Below are positions 8,035 to 16,569 of a DNA stretch of 64,000 nucleotides, piece by piece. Numbering within the stretch: the first letter of the stretch is position 1; every line of letters starts with the position of its first letter. The DNA comes from Alicyclobacillus tolerans. GTDB lineage: Bacteria > Bacillota > Bacilli > Alicyclobacillales > Alicyclobacillaceae. The notes under the pieces are model-generated. The model did not search any database. It was given only the letters and a program-made list of their open reading frames with translations, and was not told where the DNA came from. The stretch is from the NCBI RefSeq assembly GCF_021739485.1, contig NZ_JAJFNK010000018.1:43183-107182 (forward strand). Reading direction: 5' to 3'. The translations under genes were made by a program, and so were the position numbers.

Positions 8035-9108
8035 TTACTTCGCCGCGACTTTGCCCAATAGACCGATACGCTTGGAAACCTCTTTGGCTAAATCAGCGAA
8101 CACTTCAGCTTGGCGCGTGCCGTCCTTGAACAAAGCCGTTGTCTCCAGCGCAGCGATGGGCACCTGAGCCAAGACCGATGTGCGCAATCCTCTTGCCACT
8201 TCTTCGCCGCCGCCACGGCCGAACAAATAGGTCTTGTCTCCGCAGTTTCCGCATTCAAAGTAAGCCATGTTTTCAACGACGCCCACGACTTCGTGGTTCG
8301 TGCGAAGACCCATGAGTCCTGCGCGAATGGCCACCTCTGCAGCATTCATTTGAGGTGTGGTGACGATAAGCTCTTTGCTTTTGGGCAACAGTTGGTGAAC
8401 GTCCAGAGCCACATCCCCTGTGCCGGGTGGCAAGTCGAGCAAAACGACGTCGAGATCGCCCCAATGAACCTCTCCAAAGAAGTTGCGCAGCATCTTCCCG
8501 AGCATGGGTCCACGCCAAACGACCGGATTGTTTTCAGGAACGAAAAAGTGCATAGAGATGAGTTTAACCCCATCCACTTCAATAGGCATAATCAAGTCGT
8601 CAATGACGGTAGGCTTGCGTTCTCTGACCCCAAAAATACTTGGGATGCTGAAGCCGTAAATATCTGCGTCGATAATACCCACGCGAAGCCCTTGCTTCGC
8701 CATTGCGCGAGCCAAATTGGCTGTGACAGTCGATTTGCCGACTCCGCCTTTTCCTGAAGCAATCGCCAAAAACACTACGTCCGTATCCGGCTTTAACAGC
8801 GCCGGAGTGCTTCGCTCTTCCGGTTTTCCGCGGAGCTTTTGCGTAAACTGTGCACGTTGCTCGTCGTTCATGCTGCCGATTTTTACGTCGACGGTTTTGA
8901 CGCCTTCGAGCGACAACAGTTTCTCCGTAACAGCCTGTTCGATGGTGTTGCGCAGTGGGCAACCCGAAATGGTCAACAGAACCTCGACGCTGATATGAGA
9001 GTCTTGTATGACAAGGTTTTTTACCATATCCAGTTCGACAATGCTTTTATGGACCTCGGGATCTTCGACATCCCGGAGAACTTCTAAAACCTGTTCTTTA
9101 CTTACCAC
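8035..9108 (-). CDS. salA: Mrp/ApbC-type ATPase SalA (iron-sulfur carrier family)
   Basis: Cytoplasmic P-loop ATPase of 357 residues. It has an N-terminal MIP18/DUF59-like domain (residues 1-85) and an Mrp domain with Walker A GKGGVGKST, the switch motif DLPPGTGD and a CGNCG cysteine pair that bridges a metal or Fe-S cluster at the dimer interface. In B. subtilis the gene at this position (salA) also regulates scoC expression. The start is a GTG at 9108 with AAGGGGG eight to nine bases upstream. Biochemical role in Fe-S assembly is a family inference. Confidence 0.9.
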   Translation of the reverse strand: MVSKEQVLEVLRDVEDPEVHKSIVELDMVKNLVIQDSHISVEVLLTISGCPLRNTIEQAVTEKLLSLEGVKTVDVKIGSMNDEQRAQFTQKLRGKPEERSTPALLKPDTDVVFLAIASGKGGVGKSTVTANLARAMAKQGLRVGIIDADIYGFSIPSIFGVRERKPTVIDDLIMPIEVDGVKLISMHFFVPENNPVVWRGPMLGKMLRNFFGEVHWGDLDVVLLDLPPGTGDVALDVHQLLPKSKELIVTTPQMNAAEVAIRAGLMGLRTNHEVVGVVENMAYFECGNCGDKTYLFGRGGGEEVARGLRTSVLAQVPIAALETTALFKDGTRQAEVFADLAKEVSKRIGLLGKVAAK

Positions 9109-9198
9109 GGCTCGTCGCCCCCTTACATTGCGAATCTCAATGAAAATGATTCGTGTCCAGTGTACAACACTTTTATGGAACGCGCTACAATTGGGCCG

Positions 9199-9690
9199 CT
9201 ACTGCGTTCGGCTTTGGGAACCAACCGTGACATTTTCGTAAACAGCTCCACCTGGTCGGGACCACATGACGAAAAAATCCGTTGGAGGCTTGCTCGTGCC
9301 CGTAAACCACAAGGAGCTATGACCAGTCAGGTGGAAGGTGTCCTCGTGCAACGGAGCCAGGAGGTTTTTGGGGGGCGGATTGTTACCCACATACAGGATG
9401 GGCAGGCGGTGGTAACTCGCGTTGAATAACTCGAGGCGTGAGTAACTGTTTGCGCTGGTATTGGTCAACCTGTAGACCGGTTTGCCATACCAGTCCAGCT
9501 GTGTGGGTTGAATGACGAGCGAAGGGTCACTCACTTCTGTCCCGCCGACAGGCGGATGGCTCAAGGAGGTTTGTAAGCCGGAATTCGGAGGGGACGAGGA
9601 TGCACTGTTTCGCTGAATCACCGTCCAGATTGCCGCTGCCGCCAGCAATGCAGCACCCGCCAACACGGGTCGGGAGAACCCGGTATTCAT
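9199..9690 (-). CDS. Exported or membrane-anchored protein of unknown function
   Basis: Not recognised. The 163-residue protein starts with a signal or anchor (hydrophobic residues about 8-25), followed by a Ser/Pro/Gly-rich linker (about 28-60) and a compact domain rich in Tyr, Trp, Asn and Pro (about 65-155), for example LYVGNNPPPKN. No Cys lipobox. ATG at 9690 with AAGAGGGTG upstream, a good ribosome site, so the gene looks real. It lies between cwlD and salA, inside a conserved block of sporulation and germination genes, which suggests an envelope or spore-related role (inference from location only). Confidence 0.7.
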   Translation of the reverse strand: MNTGFSRPVLAGAALLAAAAIWTVIQRNSASSSPPNSGLQTSLSHPPVGGTEVSDPSLVIQPTQLDWYGKPVYRLTNTSANSYSRLELFNASYHRLPILYVGNNPPPKNLLAPLHEDTFHLTGHSSLWFTGTSKPPTDFFVMWSRPGGAVYENVTVGSQSRTQ

Positions 9691-9726
9691 GGCAGCACCC
9701 TCTTCCGTTTAGTCGTGGACCGCGGT

Positions 9727-10566
9727 CTAGTCTTGTCCCTCAGAGGCGTTCGACTGTGACGGAGCTTGCCTGTCCTCTTTGGGAGGTGGCGAACCGTCTC
9801 GGCTCTTTGCGCCATCGGGTTCCACAGGTTCATTCTCCTGATTAGCAAAGTACTGCAAAATCGCCGTGTGCATCGAAAAGGCCACTTGGTTTTGGTACTT
9901 CGGGTTGATGAGGTATGCAGCTTCGTTGGGATTTGACAAAAAACCGATTTCAGCGAGAACCGCAGGTCCCTTAATCCTCTTTAACAGATAGAGCGTGCTC
10001 ATGTCGTCGGGGGCACGATTCGTCGGGAGCAGGTGATCGCGAAAGTTCTGCTGCATGGTCTCGGCAAGGTCCTTGGCTTCGTCGTTCCCCTTCATGTAAA
10101 TCATTTGTGCTCCATGCCAAGCTGGTGAAGGGACCGCATTGCAGTGTATGCTGATAAAAGCGTCCGGATGCTTGCCGCGTACAAATCTTGTCCGGTTTCT
10201 CAAGTCTCCTTGATGTCGGCGTCGTTGTGCCCTGTCTCTGTCGGTTGCCAAGTCTGTATCTACGGTGCGAGTGAGGTATACCACTGCTCCGGATTCACGC
10301 AAGTACAAGGCGAGCTTGTGGGCCACAGCGAGGGTAATGTCCTTTTCCTTCACCCCATTCGCACTCGTTGCACCGCCGTCGGGCCCTCCGTGACCGGCAT
10401 CCACCACAATCACACGTCCGACCAGGCCTGGTTCACCAGATACGGCGGCTTGGACAGGGTCGCACCAAAAGCCCGATACCAATATGAAGGATAACCCAAG
10501 CACGGCAAGGGTCTGTCTGTGCAGATTCGGAAAGGTTCGCGTTTTCGCTCTCAAAGCCGGCACCAC
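9727..10566 (-). CDS. cwlD: Spore cortex N-acetylmuramoyl-L-alanine amidase CwlD
   Basis: Amidase_3-family zinc amidase that, with PdaA, makes muramic-delta-lactam in spore cortex. About 279 residues: an N-terminal signal/anchor (about residues 18-40), then the catalytic domain with zinc ligands in DAGHGGPDGG (His), KEKDITL (Glu), SIHCNA (His) and the catalytic AEIGFLSN (Glu). A hydrophilic Pro/Glu/Ser tail of about 35 residues follows. The start is uncertain: GTG codons at 10566 and 10563 have no well-spaced SD, while a TTG at 10554 lies eight bases after AGGTGG and may be the true start. Confidence 0.9.
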   Translation of the reverse strand: MVPALRAKTRTFPNLHRQTLAVLGLSFILVSGFWCDPVQAAVSGEPGLVGRVIVVDAGHGGPDGGATSANGVKEKDITLAVAHKLALYLRESGAVVYLTRTVDTDLATDRDRAQRRRHQGDLRNRTRFVRGKHPDAFISIHCNAVPSPAWHGAQMIYMKGNDEAKDLAETMQQNFRDHLLPTNRAPDDMSTLYLLKRIKGPAVLAEIGFLSNPNEAAYLINPKYQNQVAFSMHTAILQYFANQENEPVEPDGAKSRDGSPPPKEDRQAPSQSNASEGQD

Positions 10567-10633
10567 CTCACGTTGTCGTTCAAACCTTTGCTCCTAATTT
10601 GAGCCAGGCGGAAACAATCATGCGTGGAAGTTT

Positions 10634-10753
10634 TCACCGGTTCACTTCTGCCGACACGGGAAGGCTTTGGTTGGCGTACCTGGCATACCAGGCCATTTGA
10701 CCTTCCAGTCCTCTGTTCAGCAAACTCACACCATGCGAGGTCTTAACGTTCAT
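10634..10753 (-). CDS. Possible 39-residue small ORF between rpsI and cwlD
   Basis: An ATG at 10753 opens 39 codons ending TGA at 10634. No clear SD precedes it, and it starts just after the rpsI terminator T tract. In B. subtilis this gap holds other small genes. I do not recognise the product; it may be chance. The rest of the 266-base gap shows only the rpsI terminator. Confidence 0.15.
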   Translation of the reverse strand: MNVKTSHGVSLLNRGLEGQMAWYARYANQSLPVSAEVNR

Positions 10754-10763
10754 CTCAAAACGC

Positions 10764-10812
10764 AAAAAGGGCCGCCGGGAGGCATCGCGTAGATGCGTCT
10801 CCAGGGCAGCCC
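10764..10812 (-). terminator. Intrinsic terminator of rplM-rpsI
   Basis: Long stem on the minus strand: eight outer pairs (GGGCTGCC with GGCGGCCC), an inner stem GGAG/GCATC with a two-base bulge, then TTTTT. It begins about 20 bases after the rpsI stop and closes the large ribosomal cluster. Confidence 0.75.
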
Positions 10813-10832
10813 CAGGGTACGTAAGATTCGAT

Positions 10833-11225
10833 TTAGCGCTTGGAGAACTGTGGAGCGCGGCGAGCAGCTTTAAGACCGTACTTTTTACGTTCTTTCATGC
10901 GCGCATCGCGGGTCAGCAATCCAGCCTTTTTCAGTGCCGAACGCAGTTCCGGGTCCACCTTCAAAAGCGCGCGGGCGATTCCGTGGCGGATCGCTCCAGC
11001 CTGTCCGGAAATGCCTCCGCCATAGACATTGGCATGGACGTCGTAACGTCCCATCGTCTCTGTCAGTAACAGTGGTTGCTTCACAATCAGTTTCAGTGTT
11101 TCCAGTCCGAAGTAGTCATTCATATCGCGGCGATTGATGACAATCTTTCCGTCTCCAGGCAGCAAACGCACGCGAGCAACGGAATGCTTACGACGGCCTG
11201 TACCCCAATATTGTAGCTGTGCCAA
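10833..11225 (-). CDS. rpsI: 30S ribosomal protein S9
   Basis: 130-residue S9; its C-terminal tail RRAPQFSKR reaches the P-site tRNA. The N-terminus [20 protein letters not shown] matches the family. The start codon is TTG at 11225, with GGAGGAC six bases upstream, giving the exact expected family N-terminus; no ATG is available. It is the distal gene of the rplM-rpsI pair, 17 bases after rplM, and is followed by a strong terminator. Confidence 0.97.
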   Translation of the reverse strand: MAQLQYWGTGRRKHSVARVRLLPGDGKIVINRRDMNDYFGLETLKLIVKQPLLLTETMGRYDVHANVYGGGISGQAGAIRHGIARALLKVDPELRSALKKAGLLTRDARMKERKKYGLKAARRAPQFSKR

Positions 11226-11242
11226 GGGTTAGTCCTCCTCCG

Positions 11243-11683
11243 TTAGTTACTCGCTGATTCGTAAGGAATCGGCTGCTGGGCTTGATGTGGATGATTCTCT
11301 CCGGCATACACCTTCAACTTGGTCAATTGCTGACGACCGAGTGTAGTATGCGGCAGCATCCCTTTAACCGCTGTGTAAAGAATTCGTTCCGGATGAGCCT
11401 GTAAAACGTCAATGGCGCGGTCAGAGCGCAGTCCGCCGGGATAGCCGGAATGGCGATAATACATCTTCTTGTGCAGCTTGTCGCCTGTGAACACCACTTT
11501 TTCCGCATTGACCACAACGACGAAATCGCCGGTGTCCACGTGGGGTGTAAACTCAGGTTTATGCTTACCGCGCAGGATGCTCGCTATTTCCGTAGCCAGA
11601 CGGCCTACTCGCTTACCCGCTGCGTCAATTACATACCATTTGCGTTCCACGGCGTTGGGCTTTGCCATGTACGTCGTTCGCAT
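11243..11683 (-). CDS. rplM: 50S ribosomal protein L13
   Basis: 146-residue L13, an early assembly protein of the 50S subunit. The start ATG at 11683 gives [16 protein letters not shown], matching Bacilli, with AGGAGGG seven bases upstream. Contains the conserved [18 protein letters not shown] and [11 protein letters not shown] segments. It is preceded by its own promoter, which overlaps the truA stop, and by a leader of about 80 bases resembling the L13 autoregulatory leader. Confidence 0.97.
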   Translation of the reverse strand: MRTTYMAKPNAVERKWYVIDAAGKRVGRLATEIASILRGKHKPEFTPHVDTGDFVVVVNAEKVVFTGDKLHKKMYYRHSGYPGGLRSDRAIDVLQAHPERILYTAVKGMLPHTTLGRQQLTKLKVYAGENHPHQAQQPIPYESASN

Positions 11684-11765
11684 TGGAGTCCCTCCTAAAA
11701 TCAAACACACTTCACGGTATGTTTAACCACCTGTAACGGGGGGCAGTGGGTAAAACACACTAGTT
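11684..11765 (-). promoter_or_regulatory. Candidate L13 leader RNA (rplM 5' UTR)
   Basis: About 80 bases between the promoter and the rplM SD. It contains a C-run, a G-rich partner and a segment reading TAAACATACCGTGAAGTG close to the SD. These features resemble the L13 leader family known ahead of rplM in Firmicutes, which is thought to mediate feedback by L13. Matched by memory of the motif; a covariance-model search would confirm it. Confidence 0.5.
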
Positions 11766-11768
11766 TAT

Positions 11769-11797
11769 AGTTTAGTACAGCGCAGGCTTCGGGTCAA
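11769..11797 (-). promoter_or_regulatory. Sigma-A promoter of rplM-rpsI
   Basis: TTGACC, 17 bases, TAAACT on the minus strand. The -35 hexamer overlaps the truA stop codon TGA (11796-11794). Confidence 0.6.
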
Positions 11798-12537
11798 GAA
11801 CTTTCGTACTCGACCCGCCACAGGGTCAATCCGTGGGCCGGTGCAGTTCGACCGGCCAGGCGGCGATCGCGCCCCGCTAAGATGTGCGGCACGTCTTCGT
11901 CCGCGATCCGGTGCTCCCCAACGTCCACGAGCGTCCCTGCAACAATGCGCACCATATTCTGAAGAAAACCGTTTCCGGTGCAGTATAAGTCGAGATAGGT
12001 TTCCCGGCTTGTCAGTTTCAGTTCCCAGATGGTCCTGCGTTTGTCTTGCACAGGGGTTGATGCAGCACAAAAGCTGGTGAAATCGTGATGTCCAATCAGG
12101 TGTTTCGCAGCGCGTTCCATGGCTGCCGTATCGAGCGATACAGGCAAGTGCCAAGCATACCGGTTCGTGAATACGTCTGCTACGCGGGCCTGTTGCAACG
12201 TATACCTGTATGTTTTGGCCTGGGCAGAAAACCGGGCATGAAAGCCTTCGTCCACCTCACAGGCCTCCACACACACGATGTCGTTGGGCAAAGCCCTGCG
12301 AAGCAAGTACGGAAACCGCTCTACAGGCGGCCCTGCGCCCATCTCGAAGTGCACCACCTGCGCCCGCGCGTGCACACCGGCATCCGTACGTCCAGAACCG
12401 AACACTTCCACGGGATAGCCCAGAACTCGCTCAAGCACCGTCTCAAGTGTGCCTTGAACGGTGCGCAGGCTTTGCTGCCGGGCAAATCCGTGGAAGTCCG
12501 TTCCATCGTATGCGACAACCAGCTTTACTTTAGGCAT
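11794..12537 (-). CDS. truA: tRNA pseudouridine(38-40) synthase TruA
   Basis: Converts uridines 38-40 of tRNA anticodon arms to pseudouridine. 247 residues, normal length. The catalytic Asp lies in GSGRTDAGVHARAQ; YTLQ (in the stretch KTYRYTL) and NGFLQNMVRIVAG are family motifs. Start ATG at 12537 (MPKVKLVVAYDGTDFHG); in-frame upstream codons lack the family N-terminus. In B. subtilis the ECF transporter genes ecfA1-ecfA2-ecfT sit between rplQ and truA; here truA follows rplQ after about 120 bases with nothing in between. Confidence 0.95.
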   Translation of the reverse strand: MPKVKLVVAYDGTDFHGFARQQSLRTVQGTLETVLERVLGYPVEVFGSGRTDAGVHARAQVVHFEMGAGPPVERFPYLLRRALPNDIVCVEACEVDEGFHARFSAQAKTYRYTLQQARVADVFTNRYAWHLPVSLDTAAMERAAKHLIGHHDFTSFCAASTPVQDKRRTIWELKLTSRETYLDLYCTGNGFLQNMVRIVAGTLVDVGEHRIADEDVPHILAGRDRRLAGRTAPAHGLTLWRVEYESS

Positions 12538-12656
12538 TGCAATCACCGCCCTGCGCCTCGCCACAGGCACGTGCCTCATGGCGGGCAGTGGATCGGATGG
12601 AGTCGTCCGGGCGCCTTATCATTTAGCCTAGACGCGAGGAGGCTGCGTGCTCCTAT

Positions 12657-13019
12657 TTATTGGACCAACTCGATAATCACCATCGGTGCTGCGTCGCCGC
12701 GGCGCGGACCGAGTTTCAAGATGCGAGTGTATCCACCTTGACGCTCCTTGTAACGCGGGCCAATTTCGCTGAACAGTTTTTGAATGGCGTCCTGATCGGC
12801 GTTCTCGACCGTTTCCTTGCGGACATACGAAGCAACTTGACGGCGGGCGTGCAAGTCGCCGCGTTTTGCCAAGGTAATCATATGGTCAGCAATGGAACGC
12901 AGTTCCTTCGCTTTCGCCTCAGTGGTTTCGATTTTTTCATACAGGAACAAGTCGGTCACTAAGCTGCGGAACAGGGCTTTACGAGCGCTGCTCGTGCGTC
13001 CCAGTTTGCGGTATGGCAT
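12657..13019 (-). CDS. rplQ: 50S ribosomal protein L17
   Basis: 120 residues, the usual short bacilli-type L17. Start ATG at 13019 ([21 protein letters not shown]); the C-terminal end [17 protein letters not shown] is conserved. It is the last gene of the alpha operon (rpsM-rpsK-rpsD-rpoA-rplQ), 90 bases after rpoA. Confidence 0.97.
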   Translation of the reverse strand: MPYRKLGRTSSARKALFRSLVTDLFLYEKIETTEAKAKELRSIADHMITLAKRGDLHARRQVASYVRKETVENADQDAIQKLFSEIGPRYKERQGGYTRILKLGPRRGDAAPMVIIELVQ

Positions 13020-13109
13020 CCAATTCCCCTCCTCTGTTTCTTGATGTGAAGGTTCTTTGCGGGCGGTTCCTGGGTTGGGTGCCAAGCCCAGTGCCGCGCC
13101 CTTTGCAGG

Positions 13110-14048
13110 CTAGTCTTCCTGACGAAGCGACAGGCCAAGGCTCTCGAGTTTTTCCACGACCTCTTCCAGAGACTTACGCCCGAGGTTGCGCACCTTCATC
13201 ATTTCCTCTTCGGTTCTCGAACACAGTTCGCCAACGCTGTTAATCCCCGCGCGTTTCAAACAGTTGTACGAACGCACTGACAAGTCAAGTTCCTCAATGG
13301 GCATATCCAGCGTGCGATCGGTGGAAGCCTCTTCTTTTTCGACCATGATGTCCGTGTCCTTGCCGCGGTCCGTAAGGCCAACAAAAAGTACCAGGTGGTC
13401 CGTTAGAATCTTAGCTCCGACACTCACGGCTTCTTCCGGAGTCACGCTGCCGTCGGTCCATACCTCGAGGGTGAGTTTGTCATAGTCCGTCACTTGTCCT
13501 ACGCGCGTGTTTTCCACTGAGAAGTTCACCTTGGTGATGGGAGAATAGATGGAATCAATCGGAATAATCCCGATTTCCTGCTCACCTGTCTTGTTTTTGT
13601 CGGCAGAGACGTAGCCGCGGCCTCTCCCTGCCCGCAATTCCATGTACAGGCGCGCCCCCTCTGCGAGGGTGGCAATGTGAAGTTCCGGATTGATGATATC
13701 GACGTCCGAGTCGGCCCGGATGTCTCCAGCTGTGATGTCTCCCTTGTTCTCCGCGTCGATGACAAGAACCTTTTCTTCATCGGAGTGTATCTTCAGCGAG
13801 AGCCGCTTGAGATTGAGGATGATTTGCGTCGTGTCTTCGACGACTCCGGGAATCGTAGAAAACTCGTGCAACACGCCTTCAATCTTAACTGCCCGGACAG
13901 CCGCCCCGGGAATCGACGAGAGCAAAATGCGCCTCAGCGAGTTCCCGAAAGTGGTGCCATAGCCGCGCTCGAGTGGCTCCACCACAAACTTCCCGTAGTC
14001 TTCACCACGCTCTACAACCTCAATCTTCGGCTTCTCAATTTCGATCAT
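13110..14048 (-). CDS. rpoA: RNA polymerase alpha subunit
   Basis: 312 residues. The N-terminal domain (about 1-230) dimerises and nucleates core assembly, with the conserved [21 protein letters not shown] linker is followed by the C-terminal domain (about 245-312) that binds UP elements and activators, with [14 protein letters not shown] and [10 protein letters not shown]. Start ATG at 14048 with GAGGAGGGT upstream. It lies between rpsD and rplQ, an order in which rpsD has stayed in the alpha operon. Confidence 0.98.
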   Translation of the reverse strand: MIEIEKPKIEVVERGEDYGKFVVEPLERGYGTTFGNSLRRILLSSIPGAAVRAVKIEGVLHEFSTIPGVVEDTTQIILNLKRLSLKIHSDEEKVLVIDAENKGDITAGDIRADSDVDIINPELHIATLAEGARLYMELRAGRGRGYVSADKNKTGEQEIGIIPIDSIYSPITKVNFSVENTRVGQVTDYDKLTLEVWTDGSVTPEEAVSVGAKILTDHLVLFVGLTDRGKDTDIMVEKEEASTDRTLDMPIEELDLSVRSYNCLKRAGINSVGELCSRTEEEMMKVRNLGRKSLEEVVEKLESLGLSLRQED

Positions 14049-14111
14049 CCGTAACCCTCCTCCTCGACCACTAAGGACCGGCATGCATCAAGGCTTATTG
14101 TGTGGGCCGGA

Positions 14112-14738
14112 TTAGCGCGAGTAATGCTCGACAATCATTTGTTCGGCCACAGGTACGTCGATTTCATCGCGTGCCGGGACACGGATTACCTTGCCGCTAA
14201 AGCTCGCTAAGTCCAGTTCCATCCAAGGCACCACCGTCTTGCCCTGTGCGGCTTCAACGAGGTCCTTGATGCGGCTGACTTGCTGGCTCTTTTCACGGAT
14301 CGAAATCACGTCGCCCGGTTTCACCAAATACGAGGGAATATCGACGCGGCGGCCATTCACGGTGAAGTGGCCGTGGCGTACCAGTTGCCTTGCTTCAGGC
14401 CTGGAAGCGGCAAACCCTAACCGGTAGACCACATTGTCCAGACGGCTTTCGAGGATCTGCAACAGATTCTCGCCGGTAACTCCTTGACGCCGCGCTGCAT
14501 CCTCATAGTAACTGCCAAACTGCTTTTCTAGAACACCATAGAAACGGCGTGCTTTCTGCTTTTCGCGAAGTTGCAGACCGTATTCCGAATTTCGACGACG
14601 ACCTTGACCGTGTTGGCCGGGTGCAAAAGGACGTTTGTCGATCGCGCACTTCGCAGTAAAGCAGCGTTCGCCCTTCAAATACAACTTGACGCCTTCGCGC
14701 CGGCATAGACGGCAAACGGGTCCGGTATATCTTGCCAT
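14112..14738 (-). CDS. rpsD: 30S ribosomal protein S4, zinc-binding (C+) form
   Basis: 208 residues. Primary 16S rRNA-binding assembly protein with an S4 RNA-binding domain (about residues 95-160). The N-terminus has four Cys: CRLC at about residues 9-12 and CFTAKC at about 26-31, which form a zinc site. B. subtilis RpsD lacks these Cys and is encoded elsewhere; here the gene is inside the alpha operon between rpsK and rpoA, as in Clostridia and many other bacteria. ATG at 14738 ([12 protein letters not shown]). A 139-base gap with hairpins precedes it and may hold a regulatory leader. Confidence 0.97.
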   Translation of the reverse strand: MARYTGPVCRLCRREGVKLYLKGERCFTAKCAIDKRPFAPGQHGQGRRRNSEYGLQLREKQKARRFYGVLEKQFGSYYEDAARRQGVTGENLLQILESRLDNVVYRLGFAASRPEARQLVRHGHFTVNGRRVDIPSYLVKPGDVISIREKSQQVSRIKDLVEAAQGKTVVPWMELDLASFSGKVIRVPARDEIDVPVAEQMIVEHYSR

Positions 14739-14818
14739 TCTAGTGTTGACACCTCCAATTCTTTCTATACCCAAAGTGAGTAAATCGTCCGCAAACGACA
14801 TACACTATTGTTTTGCCA

Positions 14819-14854
14819 ATCCCGCGGGATCCTCTAAGCCGAGCTTGGCTTAGA
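14819..14854 (-). promoter_or_regulatory. Hairpins in the rpsK-rpsD gap, possible S4-responsive element
   Basis: The gap contains an 8-bp perfect stem TCTAAGCC/GGCTTAGA with a six-base loop (14833-14854) and next to it the 12-base palindrome ATCCCGCGGGAT (14819-14830). No T tract follows, so it is not an obvious terminator. S4 is an autoregulator in many bacteria; the link is an inference. Confidence 0.3.
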
Positions 14855-14877
14855 CCTTCTCCGGGTTTCGAGAGCAA

Positions 14878-15288
14878 TTATACGCGGCGCCGTTTTGGCG
14901 GGCGGCAGCCGTTGTGAGGAATCGGAGTCACGTCGCGAATCCCGCTGATCTCAAGTCCTGCGGCCTGCAGCGAGCGAATTGCCGCTTCACGGCCAGCCCC
15001 TGGTCCTTTGACTGACACCTCGACGCTTTTCATACCATGCTCCATCGCGGTCCGCGCAGCCGCTTCAGCAGCCATCTGTGCGGCAAACGGAGTACTTTTG
15101 CGAGATCCCTTAAAACCGACATTCCCAGCACTCGACCAGGAGATGGCGTTGCCCGCCGTGTCGGTAATAGAAACAATGGTATTGTTAAAGGTCGACTTGA
15201 TGTGAGCCACACCGGTATCTACGTTTTTGCGATCACGGCGCTTGGTCCTTACTGCAGTGCCGCCTTTACGCTGGGTACCTTTTGCCAT
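14878..15288 (-). CDS. rpsK: 30S ribosomal protein S11
   Basis: 136 residues, platform protein of the 30S subunit. Contains [34 protein letters not shown] and the basic C-terminus [13 protein letters not shown]. The N-terminal extension ([10 protein letters not shown]) makes it slightly longer than the usual 129-131. ATG at 15288 lies 13 bases after the rpsM stop, in the alpha operon. Confidence 0.97.
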   Translation of the reverse strand: MAKGTQRKGGTAVRTKRRDRKNVDTGVAHIKSTFNNTIVSITDTAGNAISWSSAGNVGFKGSRKSTPFAAQMAAEAAARTAMEHGMKSVEVSVKGPGAGREAAIRSLQAAGLEISGIRDVTPIPHNGCRPPKRRRV

Positions 15289-15301
15289 TTCTCAAGCCTC
15301 C

Positions 15302-15670
15302 TTATTTCTTCTTGCCTGCAACCGTGCGCCGTGGGCCCTTACGGGTGCGCGCATTGGTCTTGGTCCGCTGTCCGCGAACCGGCAGGCCGCGACGGTGACG
15401 CATCCCGCGATAGGAGCCGATTTCAACCAGTCGCTTGATGTTCAAGGCGATTTCACGACGGAGGTCGCCCTCGACCTTTACCGTCTTATCGATATAGTCG
15501 CGAAGACGAATGACTTCATCCTCTGTCAGGTCACGCACACGCGTGTCCGGGTTCACACCGGTCTCCGCGAGAATCTTGCTTGCAGTCGTACGCCCAATGC
15601 CGAAAATGTAGGTTAGGCCAATTTCAACGCGCTTGTCACGCGGCAAGTCTACGCCAGCAATACGAGCCAT
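15302..15670 (-). CDS. rpsM: 30S ribosomal protein S13
   Basis: 122 residues, head of the 30S subunit, contacting the P-site tRNA with its basic C-terminus. Begins [26 protein letters not shown] and carries [27 protein letters not shown] used the ATG at 15670; an in-frame ATG three codons earlier lies too close to the GGAGG. Confidence 0.97.
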   Translation of the reverse strand: MARIAGVDLPRDKRVEIGLTYIFGIGRTTASKILAETGVNPDTRVRDLTEDEVIRLRDYIDKTVKVEGDLRREIALNIKRLVEIGSYRGMRHRRGLPVRGQRTKTNARTRKGPRRTVAGKKK

Positions 15671-15848
15671 GCAGCCCATCCACCTCCAAAATCCAAATTG
15701 ATCTATATGAAACACGCGGTTGCGAACCAAACCATGTGGTCAGCCGCGCCGCAAACCGCGAGATGACCTCTTCCGAGATAACCTCATTTGTGCCAATACA
15801 CTCGCGCAAAGGCCCCTTTCGATTGTCAAACCCCAGGGGCGTGCGAGT

Positions 15849-15962
15849 TTAGCCTTGGCGCTGCTTGTGTTTTGGGTTCTCACAGATGACCATGACATTC
15901 CCTTTGCGGCGAATCACCTTGCATTTTTCGCACATGGGTTTTACAGATGGCCGTACTTTCAC
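15849..15962 (-). CDS. rpmJ: 50S ribosomal protein L36 (zinc form)
   Basis: Very small gene, 37 codons plus stop. The product starts [19 protein letters not shown] and continues with [11 protein letters not shown], giving the C-x2-C ... C ... H zinc-ribbon set of the zinc-containing L36. The start is GTG at 15962, with GGAGGG seven bases upstream. It sits between infA and rpsM as in Bacilli; the 178 bases between rpmJ and rpsM contain no further gene. Confidence 0.95.
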   Translation of the reverse strand: MKVRPSVKPMCEKCKVIRRKGNVMVICENPKHKQRQG

Positions 15963-16021
15963 GGGACACCCTCCTCACTCCCGGTATATTACCGGATTTT
16001 CGTTGTTTCGGCCAGCATCAT

Positions 16022-16240
16022 TTACTTGTACCGATAGGTAATTCTACCACGGCTCAAGTCGTAGGGGGACAACTCCACCGTGACCCGGTCCCCAGGCAAA
16101 ATCTTGATATAGTGCATCCGGATCTTCCCTGAGACGTGGGCCAGCACCTTGTGACCATTTTGGAGTTCCACCCGGAACATGGCATTCGGCAACGGTTCAA
16201 TCACAGTGCCTTCGACCTCAATGACGTCATCCTTCGCCAT
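16022..16240 (-). CDS. infA: Translation initiation factor IF-1
   Basis: 72 residues, exactly the family length; a single S1/OB domain that binds the 30S A site. Sequence [20 protein letters not shown] to the end RGRITYRYK is fully typical. ATG at 16240. The start overlaps the last 14 bases of the upstream KOW-domain gene, suggesting translational coupling. Confidence 0.97.
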   Translation of the reverse strand: MAKDDVIEVEGTVIEPLPNAMFRVELQNGHKVLAHVSGKIRMHYIKILPGDRVTVELSPYDLSRGRITYRYK

Positions 16241-16565
16241 ACGGCAATCCCCCTTCCTGACTTCCTTCATCGGTTTTTTCACCGTGCAGCAGTTCGAATT
16301 GGTGCATCGCGTAGCGCAGTTTCGCATTCGTGACTCTGCCTTCGCGAGCCACCGCATCAGCCACATCCTGGGAGGCCTGCTGCATTTTTCGCAGATGCAA
16401 CACGTTTTTCTTCTTTGGATTCTCCGCCTTGCGTTTGTCTCCGTCCGCAATCAACACGTAGCGGTCGGCCGCGTGGCCAATCACTACAGCGAATGCACCG
16501 CGGTCACGCCCGCGAAGAATCTCGACGATTTGCCCGACTTCAGGCAGTTCAAAAGTCCTCGACAT
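16227..16565 (-). CDS. KOW-domain RNA-binding protein (ribosomal L14e-like)
   Basis: 112 residues with an N-terminal KOW motif ([23 protein letters not shown]) and a basic middle part ([19 protein letters not shown]), resembling the small L14e/L6e/L27e-like protein encoded at the same site in Bacilli. Probable ribosome- or RNA-associated protein; its function is not established. The ATG at 16565 lies just after the adk stop, and the 3' end overlaps infA. In Bacillus, map lies between adk and this gene; here map is missing. Confidence 0.85.
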   Translation of the reverse strand: MSRTFELPEVGQIVEILRGRDRGAFAVVIGHAADRYVLIADGDKRKAENPKKKNVLHLRKMQQASQDVADAVAREGRVTNAKLRYAMHQFELLHGEKTDEGSQEGGLPYGEG

Positions 16566-16569
16566 CCCC

